Translations under genes and position numbers: made by a program
From: Burkholderia sp. TSV86
GTDB taxonomy: Bacteria > Pseudomonadota > Gammaproteobacteria > Burkholderiales > Burkholderiaceae
DNA: 64,000 nucleotides
Reading direction: 5' to 3'
Assembly (NCBI RefSeq): GCF_001522865.1
Contig: NZ_LOWB01000040.1
Coordinates: 1 to 64,000 of the forward strand
Notes under the pieces: generated by a model
Told to the model about the DNA's origin: nothing
Seen by the model: the letters and a program-made list of their open reading frames with translations, nothing else
Databases searched by the model: none
Shown: piece by piece, positions 18,212 to 28,115 of the stretch
Layout of the letters: each line of letters opens with the position of its first letter
How positions within the stretch are numbered: position 1 is the first letter of the stretch

Positions 18212-19011
18212 TGAGCCTGCTCGTCAAAGGCGCGAATGAAGGCACGTCGATCGCGTGCGTCACGCCGCAGTCCGCGAACTGGAAACACGTCGGCTTTGCC
18301 GCGTATCGTCTGAAGGCTGGCGAAAGCATCACGCTCGCGCAGACCGAGCGCGAAATGTGCATCGTCGTGCTCACGGGCACCGTCGACATCGACGCGCAAG
18401 ACGGCACGCATTGGCACGACCTCGGCTCGCGCGACAGCGTGTTCGACGGCGTCGCGCCGTATGCGCTCTATGTGCCGCCGAAGCTCGGCGTGAGCGTGCG
18501 CGCGTCGCGCGACGCCGAACTCGGCGTCGCGAGCGCGCCCGCTGCGGGGCGCTATCCGGCGCGGCTCATCAAGCCGTCGCAGATGCAGCGCTCGGTGCGC
18601 GGCAGCGGCGCGAACACACGCTACGTCTGCGACATCCTGCCGCAAACCGAACCGGCCGAATCGCTGCTCGTGGTCGAGGTGCGCACGCCGTCCGGACATT
18701 CGTCGAGCTATCCGCCGCACAAGCACGACACCGACAACGTGCCGCACGAAAGCTCGCTCGAGGAGACCTACTATCATCGCGTGCATCCGCCGCAAGGCTT
18801 CGTATTTCAGCGCGTCTACACCGATGCGCGCGATATCGACGAATCGATGGCCGTGAGCGATCACGACGTCGTGCTCGTGCCGCGCGGTTACCATCCGGTC
18901 GTCGTGCCGTATGGCTACGAGTCCTACTATCTGAACGTGATGGCCGGGCCAACGCGCGTCTGGCATTTCAAGAACGATCCGGCGCATGAGTGGATGTTGA
19001 ACGGACGATGA
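18211..19011 (+). CDS. iolB: 5-deoxy-glucuronate isomerase
   Basis: A 266-residue double-cupin isomerase that converts 5-deoxy-glucuronate to 5-dehydro-2-deoxygluconate, the substrate of IolC. Cupin metal-binding residues are seen in SSYPPHKHD and in the following EETYYHR; the C-terminal segment GYHPVVVPYGYESYYLNVMAG is characteristic. An AGGAGG ribosome site lies inside the iolE end. It closes the rightward operon. No iolA-type semialdehyde dehydrogenase is found nearby, so the last step must be encoded elsewhere. Confidence 0.95.
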   Translation: MSLLVKGANEGTSIACVTPQSANWKHVGFAAYRLKAGESITLAQTEREMCIVVLTGTVDIDAQDGTHWHDLGSRDSVFDGVAPYALYVPPKLGVSVRASRDAELGVASAPAAGRYPARLIKPSQMQRSVRGSGANTRYVCDILPQTEPAESLLVVEVRTPSGHSSSYPPHKHDTDNVPHESSLEETYYHRVHPPQGFVFQRVYTDARDIDESMAVSDHDVVLVPRGYHPVVVPYGYESYYLNVMAGPTRVWHFKNDPAHEWMLNGR

Positions 19012-19168
19012 AGGCCGGGCGGCGGCGCCGATGTTCGCTGCGCCGCGGCCGGCGGCCGGCAGCTCCGCGCACGCCATCCGCGCCGGCCAACCTCGATCAG
19101 GCCGCCGATGCCGTTGCGCTGCCCGTGCGGAAAATTCGCCGGCGGCTCTGGCGCCGGCACGCTCCCGC

Positions 19169-19618
19169 TCAGTTCGCCGGCAAGACGAGCCGCGCAAGCG
19201 CCGTGCGCAACGCATCGGGCAGCGGCGCGGGCCGCCGCGTGCGCCGGTCGACGTACACATGGACGAAATGCCCTTGCGCCGCCGCCGATTCGCCGCCTTG
19301 CGCAAACAAGCCGATTTCGTAACGCACGCTCGACGCACCGCACTTCGTGACGCGCAGCCCCGCGTCGACGTGCTGCGGAAACGCGAGCGGCATGAAGTAA
19401 TTGCACTGCGTCTCGACGACGAGGCCGATCGTCTCGCCGCGCTCGATGTCGAGCACGCCCGCGCGAATCAGATATTCGTTGACGACCGTGTCGAAGTAGC
19501 TGTAGTAGACGACGTTGTTCACGTGCCCATAGACATCGTTGTCCATCCAGCGGGTCGGAATCGTCAGGAAGTGGCAATAAGCGCTGCGCGGCAGTGCAAC
19601 GGGTTTGGCGGCGGACAT
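19169..19618 (-). CDS. Hotdog-fold acyl-CoA thioesterase
   Basis: A 149-residue single-domain hotdog enzyme with the YbgC/FadM-type motif WMDNDVYGHVNNVVY (about 24-38), in which an Asp is the expected catalytic residue. Such enzymes hydrolyse acyl-CoA thioesters in the cytoplasm; chain preference cannot be read here. It is convergent to iolB and a single gene. No strong ribosome site precedes the ATG. Confidence 0.85.
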   Translation of the reverse strand: MSAAKPVALPRSAYCHFLTIPTRWMDNDVYGHVNNVVYYSYFDTVVNEYLIRAGVLDIERGETIGLVVETQCNYFMPLAFPQHVDAGLRVTKCGASSVRYEIGLFAQGGESAAAQGHFVHVYVDRRTRRPAPLPDALRTALARLVLPAN

Positions 19619-19718
19619 AAGTCAGGCGGATCGAAGTAGAAAGAGGTCAAAAAGGTGGGAGGCGGCGCGACAGGCTCGGCACGGCGTGCCGCACACGAGC
19701 CGGCATGCATCGGCTCCA

Positions 19719-20867
19719 TCATAGCGATTCGACGAGCATGCGCCGGTAATCGTCCGCCGTCGCGATGCGCGGATTCGTCCTATGGCAATGATCGGCGAGC
19801 GCGCCGTCGATCACGCGATCGAACACGCTGGCGTCGACGCCCATCTGCGCGAGGCCCGTCGGCAAACCCAGGCGCGCGCTCATGTCGTGCAGCGCCTGCG
19901 GCAAGTCCGCGCGCTCCGGCAGGTTCATCGCGCGGCGCATCCGCGCATAGCGACGTTCGGCAACAACGCTCGGCGCGCTTTCGTTGAAGCGCAGCACCGC
20001 GGGCAACACGACGGCGTTCAGCGTGCCGTGATGCAGCGACGTCTTGCCGTCCACCTTCACGCCACCGAGCGGGTGCGACAGCGAGTGCACGCAGCCGAGC
20101 CCCTTTTGAAACGCCAGCGCGCCTTGCAGCGACGCACTCATCATCGCAAGACGCGCCGCGCGGTCGCCGCCGTCGCGCGTCGCGCGCTCGATATGCGCCC
20201 ACGCGCGCTCGAGGCCGTCGAGCGCGATGCCGTCGGCCGGGGGGTTGTACGCGGGCGCGAGAAACGTCTCGATGCAGTGCGCGATCGCGTCCATCCCGGT
20301 GGCGGCCGTCAGCCCCGGCGGCAGGCCGAGCGTCAGCGACGGATCGCAAATGGCGGCCTTCGGCAGCAGATGCCACGAATGAAAGCCGAGCTTGCGGCCG
20401 TCGGCGAGAATCAGGATCGCGCCGCGCGCGACCTCGCTGCCCGTGCCCGATGTAGTCGGCACCGCGATCAGCGGCGCGGCGGCGCCGGTGATTTGGTCGC
20501 TGCCGCCTTCGATCGTCGCGTATTGCGCAAGCGGCGCCAGGTGTGTCGCCGCGATCGCGACGCCCTTCGCAAGATCGATCGACGAACCGCCGCCGATCGC
20601 GACGAGCCCATCGCAGCGCTCGCCGCGATAACGCTGCGCGGCGGCAAGCACGGCCGCTTCGGTCGGATTCGACGGCGTGTCGTCGAACACCGGCAGCGCA
20701 CCGAGCCCCAGCGCGTCGAGCACGCGCGCGACGAGCCCCGCCGCCGCGACACCCCGGTCAGTCACGACGAGCGGACGCGCGATGCCGCTCCTCGCACATT
20801 CGGCCTTCAGCATCGCGAGCGCGTCGTCGCCGAGATGGATATGCGTCAGGTAGTAGATATAGGCCAA
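19719..20867 (-). CDS. Iron-containing alcohol dehydrogenase
   Basis: A 382-residue group III alcohol dehydrogenase. The N-terminal nucleotide domain has [13 protein letters not shown] (about 92-104) and PTTSGTGSE; metal ligands are expected from [21 protein letters not shown] and HHGTLNAV. The substrate is unknown: family members act on butanol, 1,3-propanediol, lactaldehyde or maleylacetate. The gene appears to start with TTG at 20867, because AGGAGACGACCG is placed correctly in front and no ATG fits as well. It reads away from the YbjQ-like gene. Confidence 0.85.
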   Translation of the reverse strand: MAYIYYLTHIHLGDDALAMLKAECARSGIARPLVVTDRGVAAAGLVARVLDALGLGALPVFDDTPSNPTEAAVLAAAQRYRGERCDGLVAIGGGSSIDLAKGVAIAATHLAPLAQYATIEGGSDQITGAAAPLIAVPTTSGTGSEVARGAILILADGRKLGFHSWHLLPKAAICDPSLTLGLPPGLTAATGMDAIAHCIETFLAPAYNPPADGIALDGLERAWAHIERATRDGGDRAARLAMMSASLQGALAFQKGLGCVHSLSHPLGGVKVDGKTSLHHGTLNAVVLPAVLRFNESAPSVVAERRYARMRRAMNLPERADLPQALHDMSARLGLPTGLAQMGVDASVFDRVIDGALADHCHRTNPRIATADDYRRMLVESL

Positions 20868-21073
20868 CGGTCGTCTCCTTCGATCCTCGTGTTGCGCTTC
20901 GGCGGCGCAACGGCTTGCACGGCGCGCAGCCGCAGTGCCGGCTGTCGAGCGCGCCTATGCCAACGGGTCCGCTGGACAGATGCATGCCGTCCGGGCGAAC
21001 ATGCGACGCTTGGCGCGCTGCGAACGAGCATACGGCAATTCCGGCCGGCGCGCGCCTGCGTGGCCGCCTTGCA

Positions 21074-21119
21074 CCGCTCCGGCGTGCCGGCAACGGCTGT
21101 CGCCGGCACGCCGGAGCGG
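21074..21119. repeat. Perfect 18-base inverted repeat
   Basis: CCGCTCCGGCGTGCCGGC (21074-21091) is matched by its exact complement at 21102-21119 around a 10-base loop. No T-run follows. It lies between two divergent genes, in the leader of the YbjQ-like gene, so it is not placed as a terminator of either. Confidence 0.8.
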
Positions 21120-21148
21120 CGCCCTATTCTGACGAGGAACCTTCTATC

Positions 21149-21484
21149 ATGGCAGACCCCCAACTCATCACCACCGCCGTCGAGCTGCCCGGCTACCGGA
21201 TCGAACGCTCGCTCGGCATCGCGCGCGGGATCGTCGTGCGTTCGCGGTCGATCGTCGGCACCTTCGGCGCGTCGATTCAAACCCTGTTCGGCGGCAACAT
21301 CTCGCTTTATACGTCGCTGTGCGAACGCGCGCGGCAGGACGCTTACGAGCGGATGATCGAGCAGGCGCGGCAGATGGGCGGCAACGGCATCATCGGGATG
21401 CGTTACGACACGACCGACATCGCGTCGGGCGTGACCGAAGTGCTGTGCTACGGAACGGCGGTACAGGCGGTGCGCGCCGGTTGA
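21149..21484 (+). CDS. YbjQ/UPF0145-family protein
   Basis: A 111-residue protein of the YbjQ family. It shows the typical strand-helix pattern: a GxR-type turn in [12 protein letters not shown], then [28 protein letters not shown], ending in a beta strand. Members form pentameric rings, sometimes called heavy-metal-binding, with no firm function. The ATG at 21149 is the natural start; a longer frame runs through the intergenic hairpin. A weak GAGGAA site precedes it at slightly long spacing. Confidence 0.85.
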   Translation: MADPQLITTAVELPGYRIERSLGIARGIVVRSRSIVGTFGASIQTLFGGNISLYTSLCERARQDAYERMIEQARQMGGNGIIGMRYDTTDIASGVTEVLCYGTAVQAVRAG

Positions 21485-21672
21485 CGGTGGCCGTCGAAAG
21501 ATAACGGCGCTCGCTCGACAGGGGCCGATCGAGACGCCCGAACGCAGGCGGGGATCAGCGCCGACCGGAAACGGTCGAAGCAGCCCGGGCAAGCCGGCAA
21601 GCGCAAGCCGTTGAACGGCTGCCAGGTTTAAATTCAGCGCACCGCCCCCGGACATACCGCCGGCACCGCGGC

Positions 21673-22209
21673 TCAACCGCCGGGCGAATCGACGAACTCC
21701 ACGGCAAGGCCGCGGGCGCGCATCCAGTCGGCCAGCGCGTGGCCCGTGCCCGCGCGCCACGGACGCAGATCCGGCGGATCGACGAGACGATATTCGAGCA
21801 GCTCCGGCGACAGCCGGATTTCGCCGCACGCGCGCACGTGGTACGCGATGATCAGTTCGTTCTTGCGGATGAACTCGTAGACGCCGACGAGCGCGACCGA
21901 TTCCGCGAGCAGCGACGTCTCCTCCCGCACCTCGCGGGCAATGCCGTCCTCGGGCGTCTCGCCACGCTCGAGAAAGCCGGTGATCAACGCGAACCATCCT
22001 TCCGGCCATGCGGCGTTGCGCGCGAGCAGGATCTTGCCTTCATACTCGACGATCGCAGCCACGACAGGCACCGGGTTGTTCCAGTGCACATAGCCGCACG
22101 CGGCGTCGGGACAGGACACGCGCATGCGGTCGCCGTCGCCTGCGGAAACGGCACGCTCGACGAGCGGACGCGCGCATTGCGGACAGAAACGAAAGTCGGC
22201 AGTTGTCAT
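21673..22209 (-). CDS. Nudix hydrolase with zinc ribbon (NudC-like)
   Basis: A 178-residue protein. An N-terminal zinc ribbon (Cys9, Cys12, Cys33, Cys38) is followed by a Nudix domain whose box runs from Gly78 (GFLERGETPEDGIAREVREE). It should hydrolyse a nucleoside diphosphate linked to another group. The zinc ribbon resembles NudC-type NADH pyrophosphatases, but the N-terminal domain of those enzymes is missing. It is a single gene. Confidence 0.88.
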   Translation of the reverse strand: MTTADFRFCPQCARPLVERAVSAGDGDRMRVSCPDAACGYVHWNNPVPVVAAIVEYEGKILLARNAAWPEGWFALITGFLERGETPEDGIAREVREETSLLAESVALVGVYEFIRKNELIIAYHVRACGEIRLSPELLEYRLVDPPDLRPWRAGTGHALADWMRARGLAVEFVDSPGG

Positions 22210-22550
22210 CGAACAGGTAGGGCGCGGCCAGGAAAGGAGCGGACAAAGCGTCGCGCACGGCCCTGGCGCGGTGCACGCGCCGCGCCGCCGTTGCGCTTGG
22301 CCCCGCGGCGGCGGGCCGCCCGGAATCGCAAGACTTCACATTGTAGCGAGCTATTGCCCGGTGCACCGCACCACCGCACGCAGACACTCACGCACGCCAC
22401 ACTCGCGGCGTGCGTCAAACCTCGGCGGGTAAAACGCACGCGGCCGCCGTGCCCCGCGCCCGGGCGCCGACGCGGCCGCGCAGCCCGACGCGCGCGTCAT
22501 CCAACGGCGGCGCGTCGCACGCCGCCGATCGGGCTGTATTCCGCGCGCGC
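22210..22550. other. Gene-free spacer
   Basis: GC-rich sequence between the Nudix gene start and a small hypothetical gene. Frames on both strands are Arg/Ala-rich and lack ribosome sites. No hairpin or repeat stands out. The upstream signals of the Nudix gene should be here. Confidence 0.5.
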
Positions 22551-22763
22551 TCAGCCGCTCTTGCGCGCAAACGCAAGAATCGCCCGCAGTTCGTCCATTG
22601 AAAAACGTCCGTCCAATTGAATCTGGCCATTGGACCAATCCGGACAATCGCGAAATCCGTTCCAGACGATCCAACCGCCGGAACCTCGTAATATCGTCCG
22701 AGCCGTCTGCTCGTCCATCGGCCGCTCGGCCTGCTTGGAAATCTGTTCAGTTGCGTCGCTCAT
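22551..22763 (-). CDS. Small hypothetical protein, 70 residues
   Basis: I do not recognise a family. The protein begins MSDATEQISKQ and carries a Trp-rich middle (GGWIVWNGFRDCPDW) followed by a predicted helix with MDELRAILAF. GAGGTG lies upstream of the ATG at 22763 at suitable spacing, and composition is more balanced than in overlapping frames. A GTG two codons upstream is an alternative start. It is probably a small cytoplasmic protein. Confidence 0.55.
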   Translation of the reverse strand: MSDATEQISKQAERPMDEQTARTILRGSGGWIVWNGFRDCPDWSNGQIQLDGRFSMDELRAILAFARKSG

Positions 22764-23603
22764 TGCCACACCTCATCCCTTCCACTTCGCTTCATGCCTG
22801 CGGCAACGCCGCAGGCCGTCCGTGCCGCACGATCATCGACCTGCATCGAGCGCGACCGCCGCACACGTCGCGCCCAACGCTTTTCACCGCTTCTGCGGCG
22901 AAAGGTGCCAACCGTCGAATACGTATTCGTCATACGAGAATCTCGTCCGCCGCTGCGCCGCGTCATTGCATCGTTCCGGCGAAACGGCACCGGCGCGCGC
23001 GGATGCGGCGGCGGGACCGGTTTGCTCCATTCGCGCCGAACCGGCTGCGCTTTGCCGATAGATTGAACGTTCCGATCCGATTTGACCGTTGCCTAGCCAA
23101 CCCTTTCGCTGCGCAGCTCGACACCTTCGCCTCGGGAACAACCCTCGGGGCGCGCCGCGGGCGGCGTGCGTCCGCATCGGGGGCATGACATAGCGGCAGA
23201 TCGCGCCGCCGATGCACGGCGTGCGACACCGCTGAGCCAGGTGTCGCTCTGTGCGATGGCATACGCTTTCCACACTCATTTTTTCGACCGATAGCGCTAT
23301 GGCTAACGATCGACGTGGCGTGGCGGGCGCGGCTCACTCAATCGAACTGCGCAAGCGCCTTCTTCACGTCCTTTCGTCAACCCGTGCGGACACGCTCGCA
23401 CGCCGCCACAGCGCGTGCGCCCGGCCGGCATCGCCGCGTTGTCGCTCCAGCATGGCGCAACAGCGCAACGCATCCGGACGATCACGCCGCTTCACGGGCG
23501 CGGCGCGTAATGCGCGCGCCGCATCGTCGATGCCGGCTCGCGCCGGTGGACAACCCCGACCGTCTGTGCTGAGATTGCCGGACCTCGGCTTGGGAGAACC
23601 TGC
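22764..23603. other. 840-base stretch without a convincing gene
   Basis: Several short frames exist on both strands, but all are Arg/Ser-rich and none has a good ribosome site. The far end holds the ribosome site (GGGAG) of the cupin gene. It may contain a decayed gene or a small RNA; nothing specific is visible. Confidence 0.45.
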
Positions 23604-24092
23604 ATGGAACGCCCCGATTTCATTCGGCACTGGAGCGAACTCGAAAATCCGGACCAAAGCCATTACCCTGGCGACTCGGAGCTGATGTCGATCGGAGCGC
23701 CGCTTGCGCGCAAGCTGGGGCTGACGCGAATCGGGATTCATCACGAACGTCTGCTTCCCGGGCGGCGCACGTCGTATCCGCATGCGGAAAGCGCGGAGGA
23801 GGAATTCGTCTATGTGCTGCAAGGCACGCCGGACGTATGGATCGACGGCCACCTGCATCGGCTCGCGCCCGGCGATTCGGTGGCGTTTCCCGCCGGCACC
23901 GGAATCTGCCACACATTCCTGAACAACACGCGGCAGGAAGTGCATCTGCTCACGATCGGCGAAACCCCAAAGCCGGAAAACCGCATTCGCTACCCGATGA
24001 ACGAAGCTCACGAGGCGACACGTGCGGACCGGTGGAGCGACTGGCCGTCGCGCCCGCTCGGGCCGCACGACGGCAAGCCGCGCGTCGAATGA
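23604..24092 (+). CDS. Cupin-domain protein
   Basis: A 162-residue single cupin. The first motif is seen as YPHAESAEEEFVYVLQGT and the second as PAGTGICHTFLN, with His/Glu residues able to hold a metal. Cupins of this size are often sugar-binding or dioxygenase-like proteins, so the function is open. The start follows GGGAGAACCTGC. It converges with the NmrA-like gene, leaving 18 bases between the stops. Confidence 0.82.
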   Translation: MERPDFIRHWSELENPDQSHYPGDSELMSIGAPLARKLGLTRIGIHHERLLPGRRTSYPHAESAEEEFVYVLQGTPDVWIDGHLHRLAPGDSVAFPAGTGICHTFLNNTRQEVHLLTIGETPKPENRIRYPMNEAHEATRADRWSDWPSRPLGPHDGKPRVE

Positions 24093-24110
24093 GCGCCGCG
24101 CGCCGGCGTG

Positions 24111-25010
24111 CTACGCGCTCGGCGCGGCACTCGCGCTGAAAGCGGACTGATGATCGCGGATGAAATCGTCGATGCTTCGCGCCGGCCGGCCGATGAGCCG
24201 TTCGAGCGCGGGCGTGAGCGCCGCGTGGCGGCCGGCTTGCATCGCATGTTCGATCCCGAGCGCGATATCGGCGAGCCAATCCGGCACGCCGCGTTTTGCG
24301 TATCCCTGCCGCATCGCCGCCTCGTCGATCGGCACATACTGAATCGGCCGGCCGAGCAGCGCGGAGAATCGCCCGGCCACTTCGGCAAACGTCAGGCTGG
24401 CCGGCCCCGTCAAATCATATGAAGCGTTTTGCCGCGCCGAATCGCCGAGCACCGCGTGTGCGGCATCGGCCACGTCGCGCGTGTCGATCATCGCGATGCG
24501 AGCGCTCGGCACCAACCCATACCAGCGGCCGGCGCTTGCAATCGATGCCGCCGCAAACAGCAGATTGCTCATGAAATAGGCGGGACGCAGCAGCGTGTGC
24601 GCAACACCCGAGGCTGCCAGGTAATCGTCGAGTTCGCAGTGGCGGCGTGCGACTTCATAGCCGCCCTGCTGGCTCGCGCCAAGCACCGACAAGCGAACCA
24701 CCTGCCCCACCCGCGCATGCGCGGCCGCATCGATCAACGCTTTCTCGAACGCGATTTGCTGCGTGCTGGTGCCAAGCGCGAGAAAGACCGAGCCAACGCC
24801 GTCGAACGCGCGTTGCAATAGCTGCACGTCGCCGAAATCGCCGTCGACGATTTCCAAACGATCCGCCGCATCGGGCAGCACGTCGGCAAAAACGGTTTTC
24901 GCCTTCGCGGAATTACGGACCAGCGCGCGCACCCTCGCTCCGCTTTCAAGCAGGCGCTTCGCCAGGTGAGACGCCGTGCGTCCGGTCGCTCCGGTAATGA
25001 GTATCGTCAT
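24111..25010 (-). CDS. NmrA-like NAD(P)-binding protein
   Basis: A 299-residue atypical short-chain dehydrogenase. The N-terminus MTILITGATGRTASHLAKRL has the dinucleotide-binding glycines (GATGRTA). No Tyr-x-x-x-Lys catalytic pair is obvious at the usual place, which fits NmrA/quinone-reductase-2 type proteins that sense redox state or reduce quinones. The ATG at 25010 follows AAGGACC; an in-frame ATG seven codons upstream is less well placed. It is divergent from the GMC oxidoreductase. Confidence 0.82.
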   Translation of the reverse strand: MTILITGATGRTASHLAKRLLESGARVRALVRNSAKAKTVFADVLPDAADRLEIVDGDFGDVQLLQRAFDGVGSVFLALGTSTQQIAFEKALIDAAAHARVGQVVRLSVLGASQQGGYEVARRHCELDDYLAASGVAHTLLRPAYFMSNLLFAAASIASAGRWYGLVPSARIAMIDTRDVADAAHAVLGDSARQNASYDLTGPASLTFAEVAGRFSALLGRPIQYVPIDEAAMRQGYAKRGVPDWLADIALGIEHAMQAGRHAALTPALERLIGRPARSIDDFIRDHQSAFSASAAPSA

Positions 25011-25105
25011 TGTGTGGTCCTTGGTGGCCATATCGTGACCATGTAATCGAACATCGGCCCCGCCACATGCCGCACGTCAGCGAGACCACATCATCGATGT
25101 AACAC

Positions 25106-25134
25106 TTGCATTCAGTATTTTATATGCATATACA
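25106..25134 (+). promoter_or_regulatory. Candidate promoter of the GMC oxidoreductase with an embedded palindrome
   Basis: TTGCAT (25106-25111) and TATACA (25129-25134) are 17 bases apart. The -10 region overlaps the perfect palindrome TATATGCATATA (25121-25132), which could be an operator. The surrounding 25118-25134 sequence recurs exactly inside the acyl-AMP ligase gene 9 kb away. Confidence 0.5.
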
Positions 25135-25208
25135 CATTAAGTGCCGGAGGCCGACGCCATCGAATTGGCATCCGAATCATCGATGCAAACATTCATAGGG
25201 GGCATAAG

Positions 25209-26939
25209 GTGAAGAAACGAGACTTATTGATAGGACAACAAATCGATGAATTGCAATGGGCGGCCATCAACGGACGAATTTCACGCCGTCAAATGATCAA
25301 ACAGTTGCTCGCCCTTGGCGTGTCCGCCGCGTCGGCGACATCGATGGCCGTGCACGCCCAGGCTGCGTGGACCAACCAAAGCACGCTGCGCAACGCGCTT
25401 CGGGACGAATACGACTACATCATCGTCGGTGCGGGCTCAGCCGGTTGCGTATTGGCCAACCGGCTTTCGGACACGGGCGCGTCGGTGCTGCTGATCGAAG
25501 CCGGCACCGACCGCATCAACGAGCCGCAGATCGCGCGAGCAGCGCTCTGGCAGCGCAATCCGATGAGCTATGCGTACTGGAGCCGTCTAACCGTCGCGCA
25601 GCCCGCATTCGGCTCGCGCCCTGCGCTCGCCGGCAGCGGCACGATCTGGGGCGGCAGCGGCAGCATCAACGCATTGCTGTGCCTACGTGGCGATCTGCGA
25701 GACTACCTGCAATGGCAAGCGCGAGTCGGGCCGGCCTGGAACGTCGCAGCGCTCTATGCCGCGTATTTGCGCACCGAAAACTACATCGCGAGCGATAACC
25801 CGCTGCGCGGACACCATGGCCCGCTGACCGTAAGCCGCTTCTCGCAAGACCATCCGCTCACGCCCGCTTACCTCGCGGCCGGCCGCGAACTCGGACTCGC
25901 GCAGATCGAACTCAACAGCGGCGGCTCGCTTGACGGCATCGGCGTCAGCGAGCTTCACGTGACGTCTGACGGCTCACGCTCGGGCCCAGCCGAAGGCTAT
26001 CTCGTGCCGGCCCTGGCGCGCCCGAATCTCACCGTGCTGTCCGAGACCCTCGTCACCCATCTCACGCTTAAAGGCTCGCGTTGCACCGGCGTCACCCTGG
26101 CCGCCGGCGGGCAGACGCGCAGTATCGCGGCCAAGCGCGAGGTCGTGCTGAGCGCCGGCGTATTTGAGTCGCCGAAGCTGCTGATGCTGTCCGGCATCGG
26201 CAGTGCCGAGCAACTCGCGCCGTTCGGCATTCCGGTGCGCCACGAGCTGAAAGCGGTCGGCCAAAATCTTCAGGATCACTCACTGCTCTATAACATCTTG
26301 ATGAAAGCGCGCAATCCGGTACCGCAGTTCGACACAATGACGGGCGCGAGCGCGATCGCTTATTTCCGCACCGCGCGGACCCCCGTCACCGAATCGCCGG
26401 ACATCCAGATCCTGCTGTCGATCAATCCGTTCTTCACGAACGCGGTGCCGCCTACGCAAGGCTTCAGCATCGTGCCGATCTACGTAAAGCCGCGCTCGCG
26501 CGGCAGCGTCACGTTGACGAGCACCGATCCTCGGCAGCCGTTGGCGATCGATCCGCGTTATCTGCAACATCCGGTTGAAATGGACGGCATGATCGAAGCG
26601 CTCGATCGTGCCATCGACATCGGTAACTCAAGCGCACTGCGGCCATATACGACCGGCTTCGTCACGCCCGGGCCGTTGCGCACCCGCGCGGACAAGCTTG
26701 CATTCATCGCGAACAACGGCGGCGCGGGCTTCCATCAAACCGGCACTTGCGTGGCGGGAACCCACCCGGCGCGCAGCGTCGTCGATCCGCATTTCCGGGT
26801 CTGGGGCATCGACGGCCTGCGCATCGTCGATGGCTCCGTGATTCCTTACCTGCCGTGCGTCAACATCAACGCGCCGATCCTTTCGCTCGCCGAACTGGCC
26901 GCGCATTTCATCGCCCGCGACGCGCTCGCGGCAGCCTGA
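25209..26939 (+). CDS. GMC-family flavin oxidoreductase
   Basis: A 576-residue FAD enzyme of the choline-dehydrogenase type. An N-terminal extension carries SRRQMIKQLLALG, like a Tat signal with imperfect spacing, so export is possible. The FAD-binding motif is GAGSAG (74-79) with Glu97, and the catalytic pair is likely His509 in GFHQTGT plus the Asn in PCVNINAP. It oxidises an alcohol to an aldehyde or ketone. It starts with GTG behind a GGGGGC stretch. It faces the polyyne-like operon tail to tail across a shared terminator and may act on that operon's product or on a precursor; this is inference. Confidence 0.85.
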   Translation: MKKRDLLIGQQIDELQWAAINGRISRRQMIKQLLALGVSAASATSMAVHAQAAWTNQSTLRNALRDEYDYIIVGAGSAGCVLANRLSDTGASVLLIEAGTDRINEPQIARAALWQRNPMSYAYWSRLTVAQPAFGSRPALAGSGTIWGGSGSINALLCLRGDLRDYLQWQARVGPAWNVAALYAAYLRTENYIASDNPLRGHHGPLTVSRFSQDHPLTPAYLAAGRELGLAQIELNSGGSLDGIGVSELHVTSDGSRSGPAEGYLVPALARPNLTVLSETLVTHLTLKGSRCTGVTLAAGGQTRSIAAKREVVLSAGVFESPKLLMLSGIGSAEQLAPFGIPVRHELKAVGQNLQDHSLLYNILMKARNPVPQFDTMTGASAIAYFRTARTPVTESPDIQILLSINPFFTNAVPPTQGFSIVPIYVKPRSRGSVTLTSTDPRQPLAIDPRYLQHPVEMDGMIEALDRAIDIGNSSALRPYTTGFVTPGPLRTRADKLAFIANNGGAGFHQTGTCVAGTHPARSVVDPHFRVWGIDGLRIVDGSVIPYLPCVNINAPILSLAELAAHFIARDALAAA

Positions 26940-26948
26940 CGATACGAC

Positions 26949-26976
26949 AGCGGGCGGCGCTTTCGCGCCGCCCGCT
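26949..26976. terminator. Bidirectional hairpin terminator
   Basis: AGCGGGCGGCGC (26949-26960) pairs perfectly with GCGCCGCCCGCT (26965-26976) around a TTTC loop. It lies ten bases after the GMC gene stop and 66 bases before the end of the convergent Rieske gene. There is no long T-run. Confidence 0.65.
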
Positions 26977-27042
26977 CTGCTCAATCACTTGGCGTCTTCC
27001 ACCTGCGGCCGGCGCGACGCGCCGAGCCGCGTCAAGTGGTGG

Positions 27043-28056
27043 CTACTTCGCCTGCGCGACGTCGACCCGCTGCTCGGCCGCGACGAGCCGATCAAGCATC
27101 GCCCGCGCGACGAACGATGGCTGATCGACGACCAGATGCACGATCGGCGCATCGTCGCGCCAATTGTTCTGCTGCGCCTCGGTCACAACTTTGTCTTCCT
27201 GGATCGTCGAATAAATCTGCTTGCCCGCCATCTCGGTCAATTCAGCGTTATCGATCAGGAAATCCCGATGCAGGCCGAGAAACGCGTGGCAGCTCTTCTC
27301 GGTTTCCGGCGTGAAGATCGTCGTCGTATACAGCCGGAACGCCGGGCCCTGCGCGCCGCCTGGCGGCCGTGCGATGGTCTCGATGCGCACGTTGCCGACC
27401 GGCCAGAACACCATCTCCTGGGTACGGTCGATGAACTCGAGCTGCATCAGCTTGTGCAGCAGCGGCGAATTGCGCTCGCCATGCGTCGTGCGTGAGACGC
27501 GCACTTCGTGATCGTTGCTCGTGAACACAGGCGGCGTCGTCGCGATCGCATCCGAGCCGATGGTCGACTGATGAACGAACGCGATATGCGACAGATCGAG
27601 CAGATTGTCGACGCCGAGCCGATAGTCCGTGCCGATGTGAATGTATTGCACCTGCCCGGCGAACTCCGGCGACGCGCAGATCGAATGATCGGGAATCGCC
27701 GCTTCGTCGAGCAGCGCCGGATCGCCCATCCACAGCCAGACGAACCCGTGACGCTCACGCGCCGGATAATGCTTCACGCACGCGCGCGTCGGGATCGTCG
27801 CCTGACTCGGGATATGCACGCATTGCCCCGTGCCGTCGAAACGCAGCCCGTGATAACCGCATTCGATTTCGTCGCCCTTCAGCCGGCCCATCGACAACGG
27901 CACCTGCCGATGCGCGCAACGGTCGTCGAGCGCCGTCACTTCGCCGTCGCTGCGCCGAAACAGCACGACCGGATCGCCAAGCAACGTCCGCGCGAAAAGC
28001 GCGTGCGTGATTTCAGCCGAGAGTGCCGCCACATACCAAGCATTCCTGATGAACAT
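27043..28056 (-). CDS. Rieske non-haem iron oxygenase
   Basis: A 337-residue aromatic-ring-hydroxylating-type oxygenase related to vanillate O-demethylase. The Rieske cluster ligands are Cys47, His49, Cys66 and His69. The mononuclear iron site is in DNLLDLSHIAFVH, with Asp154, His157 and His162. The ATG at 28056 follows CAGGAGATAGCG; the upstream frame is not protein-like. It is the last gene of the desaturase operon, 59 bases after the rubredoxin gene. It probably hydroxylates or otherwise oxidises the unsaturated chain made by the operon. A dedicated reductase gene is not adjacent, so electrons may come through the rubredoxin. Confidence 0.9.
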   Translation of the reverse strand: MFIRNAWYVAALSAEITHALFARTLLGDPVVLFRRSDGEVTALDDRCAHRQVPLSMGRLKGDEIECGYHGLRFDGTGQCVHIPSQATIPTRACVKHYPARERHGFVWLWMGDPALLDEAAIPDHSICASPEFAGQVQYIHIGTDYRLGVDNLLDLSHIAFVHQSTIGSDAIATTPPVFTSNDHEVRVSRTTHGERNSPLLHKLMQLEFIDRTQEMVFWPVGNVRIETIARPPGGAQGPAFRLYTTTIFTPETEKSCHAFLGLHRDFLIDNAELTEMAGKQIYSTIQEDKVVTEAQQNNWRDDAPIVHLVVDQPSFVARAMLDRLVAAEQRVDVAQAK

Positions 28057-28115
28057 CGCTATCTCCTGGCAACATGAATCGACACCGCCCGCCCGTTGGC
28101 CGCAGCAAGTGCCGT

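Noticed and set aside
22884..23279. 131-codon minus-strand frame in the 840-base gap.
   Set aside because: It is rich in Arg and Cys, has no ribosome site and no domain.
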